Shown here one piece after another: positions 7,853-15,861 of a DNA stretch of 35,068 nt. Position numbers and translations under genes: made by a program. Origin of the DNA: VAZQ01 sp035293945 (GTDB lineage: Bacteria; Pseudomonadota; Alphaproteobacteria; Rhizobiales; Xanthobacteraceae); NCBI GenBank assembly GCA_035293945.1, contig DATGLV010000004.1, forward strand, positions 1-35,068. Reading direction: 5' to 3'. The notes beneath the pieces were generated by a model, which saw only the letters and a list, made by a program, of their open reading frames with translations, was not told the DNA's origin and made no database searches. Each line of letters begins with the position of its first letter. Position 1 is the stretch's first letter.

Positions 7853-8151
7853 CCAGAAATGATCTCCGCGGCGGGGCCTCGGGTATCGCCTTGCCGCCGG
7901 CAAGCGACAAGCGCACCCGCCAGAAGGCCCAGGAGCGCGGACTGATCCAACCGGGCTGGGCGCGCAGCATGATGCCGCGTAGCTCCTGCGGCCCAAAGGC
8001 GGCTTCGAGGCGGCGCACATCGTCGTAGGTGCCGAGGTTCATCACCTGCGCAACGATGCGCTCTTCCGACGGCGGCTGTGCGTCGCGCCACCAGATGTAG
8101 CGGGAGGCGAATTCGGCGAGGAGGGTGGGGCGTGAGGTCCTGGGGCTTCAA
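7839..8151 (-). pseudogene. AbiE-type antitoxin, apparently frameshifted
   Basis: The conserved part of this small protein reads RPTLLAEFASRYIWWRDAQ, then VMNLGTYDDVRRLEAAFG and PGWISPRSWAFWRVRLSLA, a family I recognise only as the small partner upstream of AbiEii-like toxins. The frame of this homology has no start codon before GTG/ATG at 8048-8043, midway through it. A TTG at 8151, directly after the csb3 stop codon, opens a different frame (KPQDLTP), so a one-base frameshift near 8115-8135 is likely. If only the 68 residues from 8045 are made, the antitoxin lacks its N-terminus. It overlaps the toxin gene. Confidence 0.6.
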
Positions 8152-9210
8152 TCATTCCGATCCTCGCTTCAATTGCCGCAGCCGCGCCCCCGCGAGCTCA
8201 AGATCTCGGGGCCAAGATGTCGCTCGATTGACCTGCACCGGTTGGGCTCTGGTAAAGTTCATGAACTTGCCAACGTTAATACGGCGTGCTCCCATAACCT
8301 GTACCACACCAAGATGTGCGAGGGACGATGGCCCCTCCTTCAGGCCCGGATGACAAAGGAGGGCTTGAACACCAGCGAGGCTTGTCGGGTCTCTCCAAAT
8401 AGGCCAAAAAAAGATGAACCCGTCTCGCTCGAAGCTGCCACCTAACACTTGCAACCTGACCCGCATGCCACGCTGAAACGGACTGGCGGTGAGCATCGCA
8501 AGCCCTATGGCAGCGAGCCGGTTCGCGCCATGCTGCGTGGTCGATTTCCCACCAGAGGGATCATCTGCGCGCAGCGCGTAGCGTACATCCTCGGCTGGAT
8601 CCCATCGGAAAGACGGGGTGGGGTCCTGGCGCGTCCACGGCCGAAACAGAGCCTCGTGCAGCGTCTCGGCGGGGGTTAGCGTCACGATATTCCTACCGCG
8701 GCCGCGTGGCGGAGCCGTCTCCGTACGAGGCACAATGGCCAGTCGACTTAAGAAATGCTGGTGCCCCTGACCGAAGAGGAGGCACAGTGGAGTAGCCTCA
8801 ACACGGCCATCATTCTCCGCGGCGTCGCACATGAGCGCGCTCCACAGCTGCGCACAGCTGGCTGGACGACTTTTGGCAACGCGATCCAGGAGTTTACGTG
8901 CTGTGCGTGGCGCGTAATCCAGATCAATCTGGGCTTTGGCCTCTGGGGCTTCGCTCTGAGGAAAGCTAAAATCGCCCGCGAGCTTTGCAGCCCCCTCGGC
9001 AGCGGCTTCGCAGATTGCTATGGCATCTTGCCCTTCTGGTGCCAGAAGACTGGGCCGCAGTGGCTGATTGTAGACGTCCCAGAGCGCGCGAACATGCCAT
9101 GCTGGTCGTGACGCTTCCAGAGAACGCAACAATCCGAGCAATGCAAGGAATGCAAGCAGATTGTCACTTTCAAGTCCCTCAAGCCGACGCATACGGCGGC
9201 CTCTGGTCAT
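8152..9210 (-). CDS. csb3: Csb3 / Cas8-like subunit (GSU0052 family), type I-G
   Basis: This protein of 352 residues follows cas3 with an ATGA overlap (start 9210, cas3 stop 9207). Recognisable features are the N-terminal RLEGLESDNLLAFLALLGLLRSLE, a central NIVTLTPAETLHEALFRPW and the GANRLAAIGLAMLTASPF segment. I assign it by these and by operon position to the GSU0052/Csb3 (Cas8u2) family, the presumed large subunit that recognises the PAM in the type I-G Cascade. The size is normal for the family. The next gene downstream, a toxin-antitoxin antitoxin, begins at its stop codon. Confidence 0.82.
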   Translation of the reverse strand: MTRGRRMRRLEGLESDNLLAFLALLGLLRSLEASRPAWHVRALWDVYNQPLRPSLLAPEGQDAIAICEAAAEGAAKLAGDFSFPQSEAPEAKAQIDLDYAPRTARKLLDRVAKSRPASCAQLWSALMCDAAENDGRVEATPLCLLFGQGHQHFLSRLAIVPRTETAPPRGRGRNIVTLTPAETLHEALFRPWTRQDPTPSFRWDPAEDVRYALRADDPSGGKSTTQHGANRLAAIGLAMLTASPFQRGMRVRLQVLGGSFERDGFIFFWPIWRDPTSLAGVQALLCHPGLKEGPSSLAHLGVVQVMGARRINVGKFMNFTRAQPVQVNRATSWPRDLELAGARLRQLKRGSE

Positions 9211-12200
9211 TCTGCTGCTTCCTTGTGCCGAGAAGCCAGCTCGGGAGGCGCTCCAACGGCAGAAGCTCTGTGATCGGCAAGTCGGACAAATGCCTCCAGC
9301 CTTGCCAGCCCCCAGATGCCGTAATTTTGTTTCAGGCGCTCAAATATCTGAACCCAGTCCATACCTTCAAAGTCGAAAGCGAGCGACTGTGGCCCGTGTC
9401 CAGGCGGCAGGTCGGCACTGCTACCAAAAATCTTCAGCAGATCACGACGTTCCACAGTGTCTCTGTCATCCGCATGCGGAAACAACGGTCGCCCGAAACC
9501 GTGGTGCGTACCAATTAGCCAGAGCACCAGAGTCGGATCATGCGCCCTTGTAAATTCCGGGTGAATCATCGCGAGACGAACTGATAAGGCTTCATGGCGC
9601 CATGATCTTGGTAGGCCTGAGCGATCCCAAGCATCAGCGGGTGGGACGCGCTGCCCGGATTTTGCAAGGAGCTGTGTAGTATCTGGCCCGTAAGGGTCGC
9701 CACCACTGAGGAAAGCTTGAAAGCGCGGATCGGCCTTGCCTAAGTCGTGGAGGCGTGCGGCGACGATAACATCGTCAGATTGCTTCGCGGGAAGTCCCGC
9801 TCTAGAAGCAAAATCTTCCGCCCATGCGCCAACGTGCTGACAATGATCCACTAAGCCGACAGGCCTGTCCGCACTTATGCTTGCCTCGTCGATTTCCGTA
9901 GTGGGCAAAGCAGCAAGATCGCCACAGACTTCACGCCTAATAGCTACACCTCTTGGTGCGCCGAAGATAACACTGCGCGGCAATCCTTCATCGTTGAAAC
10001 CATAAGCGAAAACTCGATCCAATCTACCAGCTCGCGGACGTGCAAGTGCATCAAGGTTGGTTTTAAGCGTGGCCGGTAGCTCTGAAGCGAGAATCACATT
10101 GAGTAGACGTAGCGCTTTATCCTCGGAATGCTCGGCAAGCTTAGTAAGTACACGGTCGGTAGCGGCGAGGCCCTTTGCCGTTGCTGCTCGATTCCCACCC
10201 GCCTCACGATGAAACCCCTGCAGAATCAACTGCGGAGTGATACGTACAGCAAAGCGGCCACCCCGATATGGCCAAGCGGCCTCCTCTGCCACATCAGCCA
10301 CCGGATCCTGGGATTTCGGATTCCAACCCCAATCATCGCATCCGCCATACCCGGCAGGCACAACAATCATGTCACCGTTTCGAAGCTGGCTCGCGTACAC
10401 AACGCCACTTTGGTCACTATCCTGCCCGGCCCAGCGAAAGGCGCGACGGCCAGCTCCCCGCTCTCCAACAAGCGTCGGTTCCCGTTCAACAGCATCGGAG
10501 AAATCATTCTGGCCCACGCCAATTCCAAGCAGCCATGCGCGCGCCACCCAAATCGGCACTTCTATTGCTTCGGCAGCGCGCGGAGGAACGAGCGCCAACA
10601 GATCAATCAAGGCCAAGCGCTTGGCGCTTTGGAGATCATTGACCTCGATATCTGCACGCCACACAATCTGCACGGACGCTGGTGATCTGTTCGGGCCGTG
10701 CAGAAACAGGGCTACGTCAGGATCGGCATCGGGTATCGGCCATGTCCGAGACCACAAATCTGCATAGGCGGGCAGTAGAATAGGCGCATCGCCTGCGACA
10801 CTTGCCAGTTCGGACACTTCCTCACTTGGCAAGTTTGCGTTCATTGCCGCGATTCCAAAATCTACTAGATGAGCAGGATCTCTTTCCTCCAAACGCTTGA
10901 GGGCAAGCCACGTCTTCGCGATCCGATCGCCATAGACAGCATCGTCCGCGCTTGAGCGGACGTCCTCGATATGTGCAACGATGGTCGCCTCGACCTTGAT
11001 CTTGCGCCCTCCGCGGTTGACCCGACCAAAGCGTTGGCGCAAGGCGTCGAGCGCTGCCGCTTCTGTGACAAGACCATCGAAATCGATGTCAACACCGGCC
11101 TCGATGGTCTGCGTGGCCACCACTATGAGCGGCCGCGGCAAGCCACGGGCGGCGTCAGGATGTCGGGTGTGGATGGACTCAATCTCTACTGCGCGCTTTT
11201 CTCGATCGACAGCGCGCGCCGGGCCGATTAGGAGCCTCACGTCAGCTCTTCCCATCAGATCTCTGCGCAACCGCTCAAACACTGCCCTTGCGCGGGCGAC
11301 ACGATTTGTTACTACGCCAACGGCCGGATTCATCATCTGTGTCTGAAGAGCCGAAAGCACCGTTGTTACTTCTCCGACGATCACCTCCGCACGCAGGTCC
11401 TCAGTTTGCATACCCTGCTTGTCACGCACTTCAACAAGACGCGCAGGTTTGGAAGCCGTAATACGCGCGGAGAGGATCGGATGATCCAGATCTTCCGCGC
11501 CGAGGTCAAATCGACACTGCGGCACGATGCTCGGCGTGGCCGTCAACACGGCGAAACCGAACGGCGCTTCGTCCGGCTCGCGCAAAAGCGCCAGGGCCTC
11601 GAGCGTCTGCCGAAATGGCTCCGACAAATGGGCTTCATCGAGTAGAATCAGACAATCTGAGCCAAGCAACCCCGCATGAACCGGTCTCATGCGATCACTC
11701 AGGCCATAACCGCGAAACAAAAGACGCGAGCCGACTTGATCGACGGTGGAGCAGAGAATTGCTGGCTGTACTGGGGTGTGCGACCAGTCGTCCTCCCGCG
11801 GCGCTCCTCCGCGAAGCCCACGTGCTATCAACGGCGGCTGATTGCGGCCGGCCAGTTCAGCCAGTCGTGACGCCACACGCTCTACGACCGGCTCCGCACG
11901 CACCCGTCGCATCGCCGCCGATAGCTCGGGATTTTTGGCCTCAAGACGATTTGCAGCATCCTCCTCCAGAAGGGACCAGTTCAAAGCCTGCGCAATTCGT
12001 GCGGCCCGCGCATGGGCATCGTCCACGATCAAGCGACGATCGATCACAAAAGCAATGCGCATCGGCGCTCGACGTCCATCCCCTTGCAGAGCATCCAGCG
12101 CGAGATGAAAAACAGCAACGTCGAGCGCCGCGGTCTTTCCCGCCCCGGTCGGAAGGTTAAGCAAGTCGGGCCAGCGACCAAGTTGTCCTTGGTGGTTGGT

Positions 12201-12317
12201 TACAGGATCCTTGCCTGTGGCAAGTAACTGGATAAGCCGTTGCTGCCACGGAAACGGTTGATATCCCCAAAGGGCCGCAAAAAACCTGGAGAAATCGTCG
12301 TGAGTAAGCCCAGCCAT
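9207..12317 (-). CDS. cas3: Cas3 helicase-nuclease, type I-G (helicase then HD)
   Basis: This is the effector nuclease-helicase that degrades DNA unwound by Cascade. Of its 1036 residues, the N-terminal part is a superfamily 2 helicase: Walker A LPTGAGKT (about residues 55-62), DEAH box LILLDEAHLSEPF, TATPSI, and motif VI QRFGRVNRGGRK. The HD nuclease is C-terminal (VDHCQHVGAWAEDF, then AARLHDLGKADPRF, then GTHHGF), the order typical of type I-G and the reverse of most Cas3 proteins. The start is ATG 12317, overlapping the csb2 stop as TGATG, with GGAG eight bases upstream; a frame extending to 12350 is possible but less likely. All catalytic motifs are present. Confidence 0.95.
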   Translation of the reverse strand: MAGLTHDDFSRFFAALWGYQPFPWQQRLIQLLATGKDPVTNHQGQLGRWPDLLNLPTGAGKTAALDVAVFHLALDALQGDGRRAPMRIAFVIDRRLIVDDAHARAARIAQALNWSLLEEDAANRLEAKNPELSAAMRRVRAEPVVERVASRLAELAGRNQPPLIARGLRGGAPREDDWSHTPVQPAILCSTVDQVGSRLLFRGYGLSDRMRPVHAGLLGSDCLILLDEAHLSEPFRQTLEALALLREPDEAPFGFAVLTATPSIVPQCRFDLGAEDLDHPILSARITASKPARLVEVRDKQGMQTEDLRAEVIVGEVTTVLSALQTQMMNPAVGVVTNRVARARAVFERLRRDLMGRADVRLLIGPARAVDREKRAVEIESIHTRHPDAARGLPRPLIVVATQTIEAGVDIDFDGLVTEAAALDALRQRFGRVNRGGRKIKVEATIVAHIEDVRSSADDAVYGDRIAKTWLALKRLEERDPAHLVDFGIAAMNANLPSEEVSELASVAGDAPILLPAYADLWSRTWPIPDADPDVALFLHGPNRSPASVQIVWRADIEVNDLQSAKRLALIDLLALVPPRAAEAIEVPIWVARAWLLGIGVGQNDFSDAVEREPTLVGERGAGRRAFRWAGQDSDQSGVVYASQLRNGDMIVVPAGYGGCDDWGWNPKSQDPVADVAEEAAWPYRGGRFAVRITPQLILQGFHREAGGNRAATAKGLAATDRVLTKLAEHSEDKALRLLNVILASELPATLKTNLDALARPRAGRLDRVFAYGFNDEGLPRSVIFGAPRGVAIRREVCGDLAALPTTEIDEASISADRPVGLVDHCQHVGAWAEDFASRAGLPAKQSDDVIVAARLHDLGKADPRFQAFLSGGDPYGPDTTQLLAKSGQRVPPADAWDRSGLPRSWRHEALSVRLAMIHPEFTRAHDPTLVLWLIGTHHGFGRPLFPHADDRDTVERRDLLKIFGSSADLPPGHGPQSLAFDFEGMDWVQIFERLKQNYGIWGLARLEAFVRLADHRASAVGAPPELASRHKEAAE

Positions 12318-13759
12318 CAACGCTGCTCCGTTGGATCGAGCGCGCGGCAAAGACCCAAGCCTACGAAGCGACCCGCACCTAGGATCACCGGCCCACGTAC
12401 CGGAGTGTCAAATTGGAGGACTGCGTGCGTCAATGGGCGGCTAGCTAGGCTCTTGGGTACGCGCCATCCGGTCCAGGCAGGCGCCCTACCCGAAGGAGAG
12501 GACGATGGTACTCCCTGCACTGCAGAGTGTTTGGCCGCAAGAATTCGAACAGGTTCGGGAAGCCCGATATTCGAACAGGCTTTACGCAACAAGCCAGCAA
12601 TCTCCTCCTCGCGCTCGGTATTGCCTTTCGCCTTTGGATGTCGGTCGAGCACGATCGGCGTACAGGTGGCCCAAATCTTGGCCCCATCGATATAGGGAGC
12701 GGGTTCAAGAGAACGCAGCCCTTTCTCTCGCGACGGCGTGAACGTAAGGTCGAAGCCGCCGCAGGCCAATTTCAGCACGCGACGCCCTTGACATTCATTC
12801 CAAGGGGCCACGGCCCAAAGTGCGTCCCGAAAATCTTCCTGATCGAGCAAGTCGCCCTCACCAGGCGGAACCATAGCAAACCCAAGCACACGTCCATCGG
12901 CAAATCGCGGCCCGACAAACGCAAGTGGAGCGATCGCAAGATGCGGCTCCGTTGAAGGAGAGGCATCAGCGGCGTGGCCCGATATCGTCGCAGGAATTGC
13001 TGCCCCATTTCCCGACTTCTTGTAGCCAGACATCAGCACGTCACGCAGCGCCTTGGCGAGCAAAGCCGCTGCGCGCAGGTCTGGCATGATGCCTCCAATG
13101 TGCTCTAGGACGAGCACGCGGTCCGCGAAAACGCTGCGCGCTGGTGCGCTCGGAAGCGACGACGGAATACTCACGCTCCCGCCGGGATTTGGCCGAAGCC
13201 CTGCGTGATAGAGCCGCCTGAGTTCAGCAAGCCGGCCGGGGTAGACGCAACGCAGCGCGAGAACACCTGTTTCGGTTCGGCAATCAGTTAGGAAACGGCA
13301 CCGGGTGAGACTAGAGGAATGACCAATGCAAGGCGTATCAGCCGCAAGAGCATTCAGCGCGACGATTGTTTCATTGTCAAAATCTACATCGCGCCAGACC
13401 AGTTGCACAATTGGATCATCAGGGCGGAATGCTGGAAAGCGGCGCGGCTGCCGACGGCGATAGGAAGGCATGACCGACCGATTGCCAACTCGACCTGTCT
13501 CCGGATCATTTGGCGGGACGAACACCGTTGCCGGAGTCCGCGCAAATCCGCCACTCGCGATAAGCTCCGGCACTCGCTGTGCCTCCAACCATTCAAGAGC
13601 ATTGCGTTCCTCAGCACGCTCACCCCGCGCCCCCCACGCCGAAACAAGAGCGGAAAATACCCGGTCCGGCTGCGGAGGCCAGTCTGGCATGGCGCTCGCC
13701 GGGCTGTGCGCAGCGAACGAAACGCCAAGCAGATGCTCGATTTCCAGAGTGAGCAACAT
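12317..13759 (-). CDS. csb2: Csb2, Cas5-Cas6 fusion (GSU0054 family), type I-G
   Basis: This 480-residue protein is the type I-G fusion of Cas5, which caps the crRNA handle, and Cas6, the repeat endonuclease. The N-terminus (LLTLEIEHLLGVSFAA, then MPDWPPQPDRVFSALVSAWG) is characteristic of GSU0054-family proteins. The C-terminus ends in a glycine-rich RPLTHAVLQFDTPVRGPVILGAGRFVGLGL segment as in RAMP folds. It lies two bases downstream of csb1 and overlaps cas3 by one base. It should cleave the repeat transcript before ATTGAAGC. I could not assign its catalytic residues. Confidence 0.92.
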   Translation of the reverse strand: MLLTLEIEHLLGVSFAAHSPASAMPDWPPQPDRVFSALVSAWGARGERAEERNALEWLEAQRVPELIASGGFARTPATVFVPPNDPETGRVGNRSVMPSYRRRQPRRFPAFRPDDPIVQLVWRDVDFDNETIVALNALAADTPCIGHSSSLTRCRFLTDCRTETGVLALRCVYPGRLAELRRLYHAGLRPNPGGSVSIPSSLPSAPARSVFADRVLVLEHIGGIMPDLRAAALLAKALRDVLMSGYKKSGNGAAIPATISGHAADASPSTEPHLAIAPLAFVGPRFADGRVLGFAMVPPGEGDLLDQEDFRDALWAVAPWNECQGRRVLKLACGGFDLTFTPSREKGLRSLEPAPYIDGAKIWATCTPIVLDRHPKAKGNTEREEEIAGLLRKACSNIGLPEPVRILAAKHSAVQGVPSSSPSGRAPAWTGWRVPKSLASRPLTHAVLQFDTPVRGPVILGAGRFVGLGLCRALDPTEQR

Positions 13760-13761
13760 GG

Positions 13762-14991
13762 CTATACGCCACCTTCCTCAGCCTTGCCGCCCTCTCCTTC
13801 CAGCGCAAGCGCTTGGCTGCGCCGAACAATGTCGACCAACTTTTCTTGGGGCGTTAATCGGATCGGCTCGGTCGCGAGCGCAAAGCCGACCTTACGCGCC
13901 GCTTCAAGCGAAGCGCCTAGAAGCTTACGTGCAATGTCACGATCCATTTCCAAGCTCTCGACGCTGCCATCGGGATGCACGAGATCGAATGGCGCACGGC
14001 CTTCGCAGACCAGATCGCAACGAGAGCGCAGCGGGTAGCCGCGCGCGTCCTGCTCGGTGAACGCGACGAGCCCAAGGGAAGCCAAGAAGGCCCGCGCAGC
14101 TTGGTCGCGCTCTATACTTCCAAAACCAAGTCGCCGTAGCCCAGAGAAGCTGAGCACGGCTGTGTGCTCCAGATAATCGCAGGTGACGCCGAGGCGCTGC
14201 ACGGTAGGCGCGATATTGCCGTGATTGATCTCGGAGGGCCGCACAGGCTTCGCACCCTTGCCCGCTCGCTCCTTGACCACATCCCATCCCTCCTGGCCCT
14301 TGAAGACTTCGACCCCGCGCAACACGCCGAGCGGATCAATACGGCTGCCGGTTCGTCGGCCCGAGGTGCGGATCTCGACCTCTCCTGTCCGAGGATCGGG
14401 AGGGCCATCCTCAACCGGCACATCCACTGCCACGATTTCGGAGACAAGGCAGCGCGGAAATTTAGCACCCAAGCCGCCGCCTTCCCCGGTCGAATGCCAA
14501 GCACCCAAGAGAAGCGCCGTGGGCGAAGCCTCAAGCAGCGCGGTTGCGTCAGCCGGTTTTGCTTCGGCTAGGCGCATGCCGAGCGCACTCTTCGGGAATG
14601 GCTGACCATCGAGAGCACTGTCGCGGAGAATCGCGTCATACACGCGATGTGGTGCTTCCAATGAGGTTATCTCGGTAATTCCGGCCAGAGCAGCCTTGCT
14701 AAAATCGACCGTCAGGTAGGGAAGCTTGATCGCACCTTCGCGTATCGCTCCGAGCAGCGCATCTTCGAGCCTGTTGGCTTGGCTTTGCACGCTATCGACG
14801 AGCACACACCAAACCTCGCGACCATTAAGGCGCCTGCGTTCGAACACATGGCGAGGTCCCTGGCCTCGTCTTTCTTCTGGGTAAGTTGGCGGAAATATTT
14901 TGTCGTTTCTCCCGCCGATTGGCTGCAATGTCTGCTTCCTGCGTAGCGCTGCATCGTGTTCCACGGCACGCGCTAAAGCCGAATAATCCAT
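13762..14991 (-). CDS. csb1: Csb1, Cas7 backbone subunit (GSU0053 family), type I-G
   Basis: This is the first gene of the interference operon, encoding the 409-residue Cas7-type backbone protein that coats the spacer part of the crRNA. Family-specific stretches are LQPIGGRNDKIFPPTYPE, VWCVLVDSVQSQANRLEDAL, LLGAWHSTGEGGGLGAKFPR and RRTGSRIDPLGV. The ATG at 14991 has a strong ribosome site, GGAGGT, four bases upstream and a good promoter before it. The stop is two bases before csb2. Length and motifs appear normal. Confidence 0.93.
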   Translation of the reverse strand: MDYSALARAVEHDAALRRKQTLQPIGGRNDKIFPPTYPEERRGQGPRHVFERRRLNGREVWCVLVDSVQSQANRLEDALLGAIREGAIKLPYLTVDFSKAALAGITEITSLEAPHRVYDAILRDSALDGQPFPKSALGMRLAEAKPADATALLEASPTALLLGAWHSTGEGGGLGAKFPRCLVSEIVAVDVPVEDGPPDPRTGEVEIRTSGRRTGSRIDPLGVLRGVEVFKGQEGWDVVKERAGKGAKPVRPSEINHGNIAPTVQRLGVTCDYLEHTAVLSFSGLRRLGFGSIERDQAARAFLASLGLVAFTEQDARGYPLRSRCDLVCEGRAPFDLVHPDGSVESLEMDRDIARKLLGASLEAARKVGFALATEPIRLTPQEKLVDIVRRSQALALEGEGGKAEEGGV

Positions 14992-15016
14992 TTACACCTC
15001 CCTGAGGTACGTAGAA

Positions 15017-15046
15017 CATATAGAGAACATTGCCGCACGACGTCAA
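15017..15046 (-). promoter_or_regulatory. Promoter of the csb1-csb2-cas3-csb3 operon
   Basis: On the minus strand TTGACG (15046-15041) and TATATG (15022-15017) are separated by 18 bases, close to the sigma-70 consensus. The predicted start of transcription is near 15010 and the ribosome site GGAGGT lies at 15001-14996. No other gene reads through this gap except the upstream DUF3892, which may end at the hairpin at 15078-15102. Confidence 0.7.
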
Positions 15047-15077
15047 GCGGCCGCAATGGCAGGGGTCGAATAAGTGA

Positions 15078-15102
15078 CAGGGCACGCCAATTGCGCGCCC
15101 TG
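15078..15102 (-). terminator. Possible terminator after the DUF3892 gene
   Basis: Arms CAGGGC and GCCCTG with further inner pairs form a hairpin just after the stop codon at 15110. The tail on the minus strand is only moderately T-rich (TCACTTATT), so termination may be weak. Confidence 0.4.
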
Positions 15103-15109
15103 TTCTGGC

Positions 15110-15379
15110 TTATGCGCAGCTCGCCAGTGCCAATAAGTTATCGGGCTGGACGCCGTCGTTGGTCGTCTTGAGATATTTTCGCCCATTGTGACTGGCGACG
15201 ATGACGTCCGCAGTCTTTCCGCCCCCACGAGTCCAGAACGTGTTGGTGCCGTTCTCGATTCGGGCAATGGCATCGGACTGCGAGTAGCGGAATCCGCTGC
15301 CGCCAACGCTTTGAATGCGTTCGTGTGGATTGTAGCGATCTGTCTTCACAATACAGGTTATCTCGAGTCGAGTTGGCAT
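15110..15379 (-). CDS. DUF3892-family small protein
   Basis: This is an 89-residue protein with the DUF3892 pattern: ITCIVKTDRYNPHERIQSVG at the start, then SQSDAIARIENGTNTFW, and KTADVIVASHNGRKYLKTT with DGVQPDNLLAL at the end. The family is widespread in bacteria and its function is unknown to me. The ATG at 15379 is preceded by GGAG at a suitable distance. It reads in the same direction as the cas operon and ends 118 bases before csb1, separated by a hairpin and the cas promoter. It may be independent of CRISPR function. Confidence 0.85.
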   Translation of the reverse strand: MPTRLEITCIVKTDRYNPHERIQSVGGSGFRYSQSDAIARIENGTNTFWTRGGGKTADVIVASHNGRKYLKTTNDGVQPDNLLALASCA

Positions 15380-15441
15380 CGTTTGCTCCGCATATGAGCG
15401 AACGGCTTGACACGACGGCGCACGAGAAACATGTTCAAATT

Positions 15442-15528
15442 GCTACGAAGCAACCATCGTCCCTGCTAGCCGATCAGGATCGCAGGGGCCCTCACGGACC
15501 GCCGAGGTTGCCGCCTCGGCGGTCTTTT
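15442..15528 (+). ncRNA. Candidate small RNA
   Basis: A TTGACA hexamer (15407-15412) and a weak CATGTT -10 (15430-15435) with 17-base spacing precede a stretch of about 87 bases ending in a strong intrinsic terminator. No protein-coding frame is convincing here. It reads opposite to the neighbouring DUF3892 gene, so the terminator is not explained by a known upstream gene. The call rests on signals only. Confidence 0.35.
15497..15528 (+). terminator. Intrinsic terminator, plus-strand reading
   Basis: A perfect 11-base stem, GACCGCCGAGG with CCTCGGCGGTC, has a six-base loop and is followed directly by TTTT on the plus strand. Confidence 0.75.
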
Positions 15529-15706
15529 GGCGTCGGTGAGCCGATTAGCACAGAATCCACCGCCTCACAATGGTAAATTATGAACATAGTTCTGATTGGC
15601 GGGGCGAGGGCTCCTATTCTCTCCAAGGGGACATCTAGTTGCGGGCCCAGCGCCTACCGCCTCAACGAAAAGACACATTCATTCGACATGAGCGCCTCCC
15701 GCTTGC

Positions 15707-15744
15707 CTCTTCCGCGGCAAATGTTGCCGCGGCCTCATTGAAGC
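15707..15744 (+). repeat. Solitary degenerate CRISPR repeat
   Basis: The last 19 bases (15726-15744, from GCCGCGG to ATTGAAGC) are identical to the array repeat in its transcribed orientation. The upstream half keeps the CCGCGG stem arm, but its first bases are altered and its loop is one base longer (CAAATGTTG instead of CATGTTTG). It stands alone: no second copy is seen in the flanks. Its orientation is opposite to the array and divergent from the cas operon whose first gene begins 716 bases away. Stem and handle are intact, so Cas6 processing of a transcript is plausible. Confidence 0.9.
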
Positions 15745-15787
15745 GAGAGCATCGGAGCGCTTGCGCCTGGCGAACTTGTCGAGCGCA

Positions 15788-15826
15788 CCCCGCGACCGGA
15801 CCGGGCTAACCAAGTCGGTCGCGGGG
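15788..15826 (+). other. Hairpin downstream of the solitary repeat
   Basis: Perfect 11-base arms, CCCCGCGACCG and CGGTCGCGGGG, enclose 17 bases. No T-run follows on either strand. It lies 43 bases after the solitary repeat and 36 bases after the end of the leftward helicase gene. It may shape the 3' end of either transcript. Confidence 0.5.
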
Positions 15827-15861
15827 AACGATCCTTCGGGGTCGAGGCACCATTCCCGCCC

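Noticed and set aside
7853..8020. Longer start for the AbiEii-like toxin
   Set aside because: The additional residues are Arg/Pro-rich with no similarity to the family and overlap the antitoxin frame.
8145..8173. Two copies of GCTTCAAT (the repeat's first eight bases) at the csb3 3' end
   Set aside because: No stem or other repeat sequence follows, the second copy lies in csb3 codons, and an eight-base match is expected about once per window; the pairing is probably chance.
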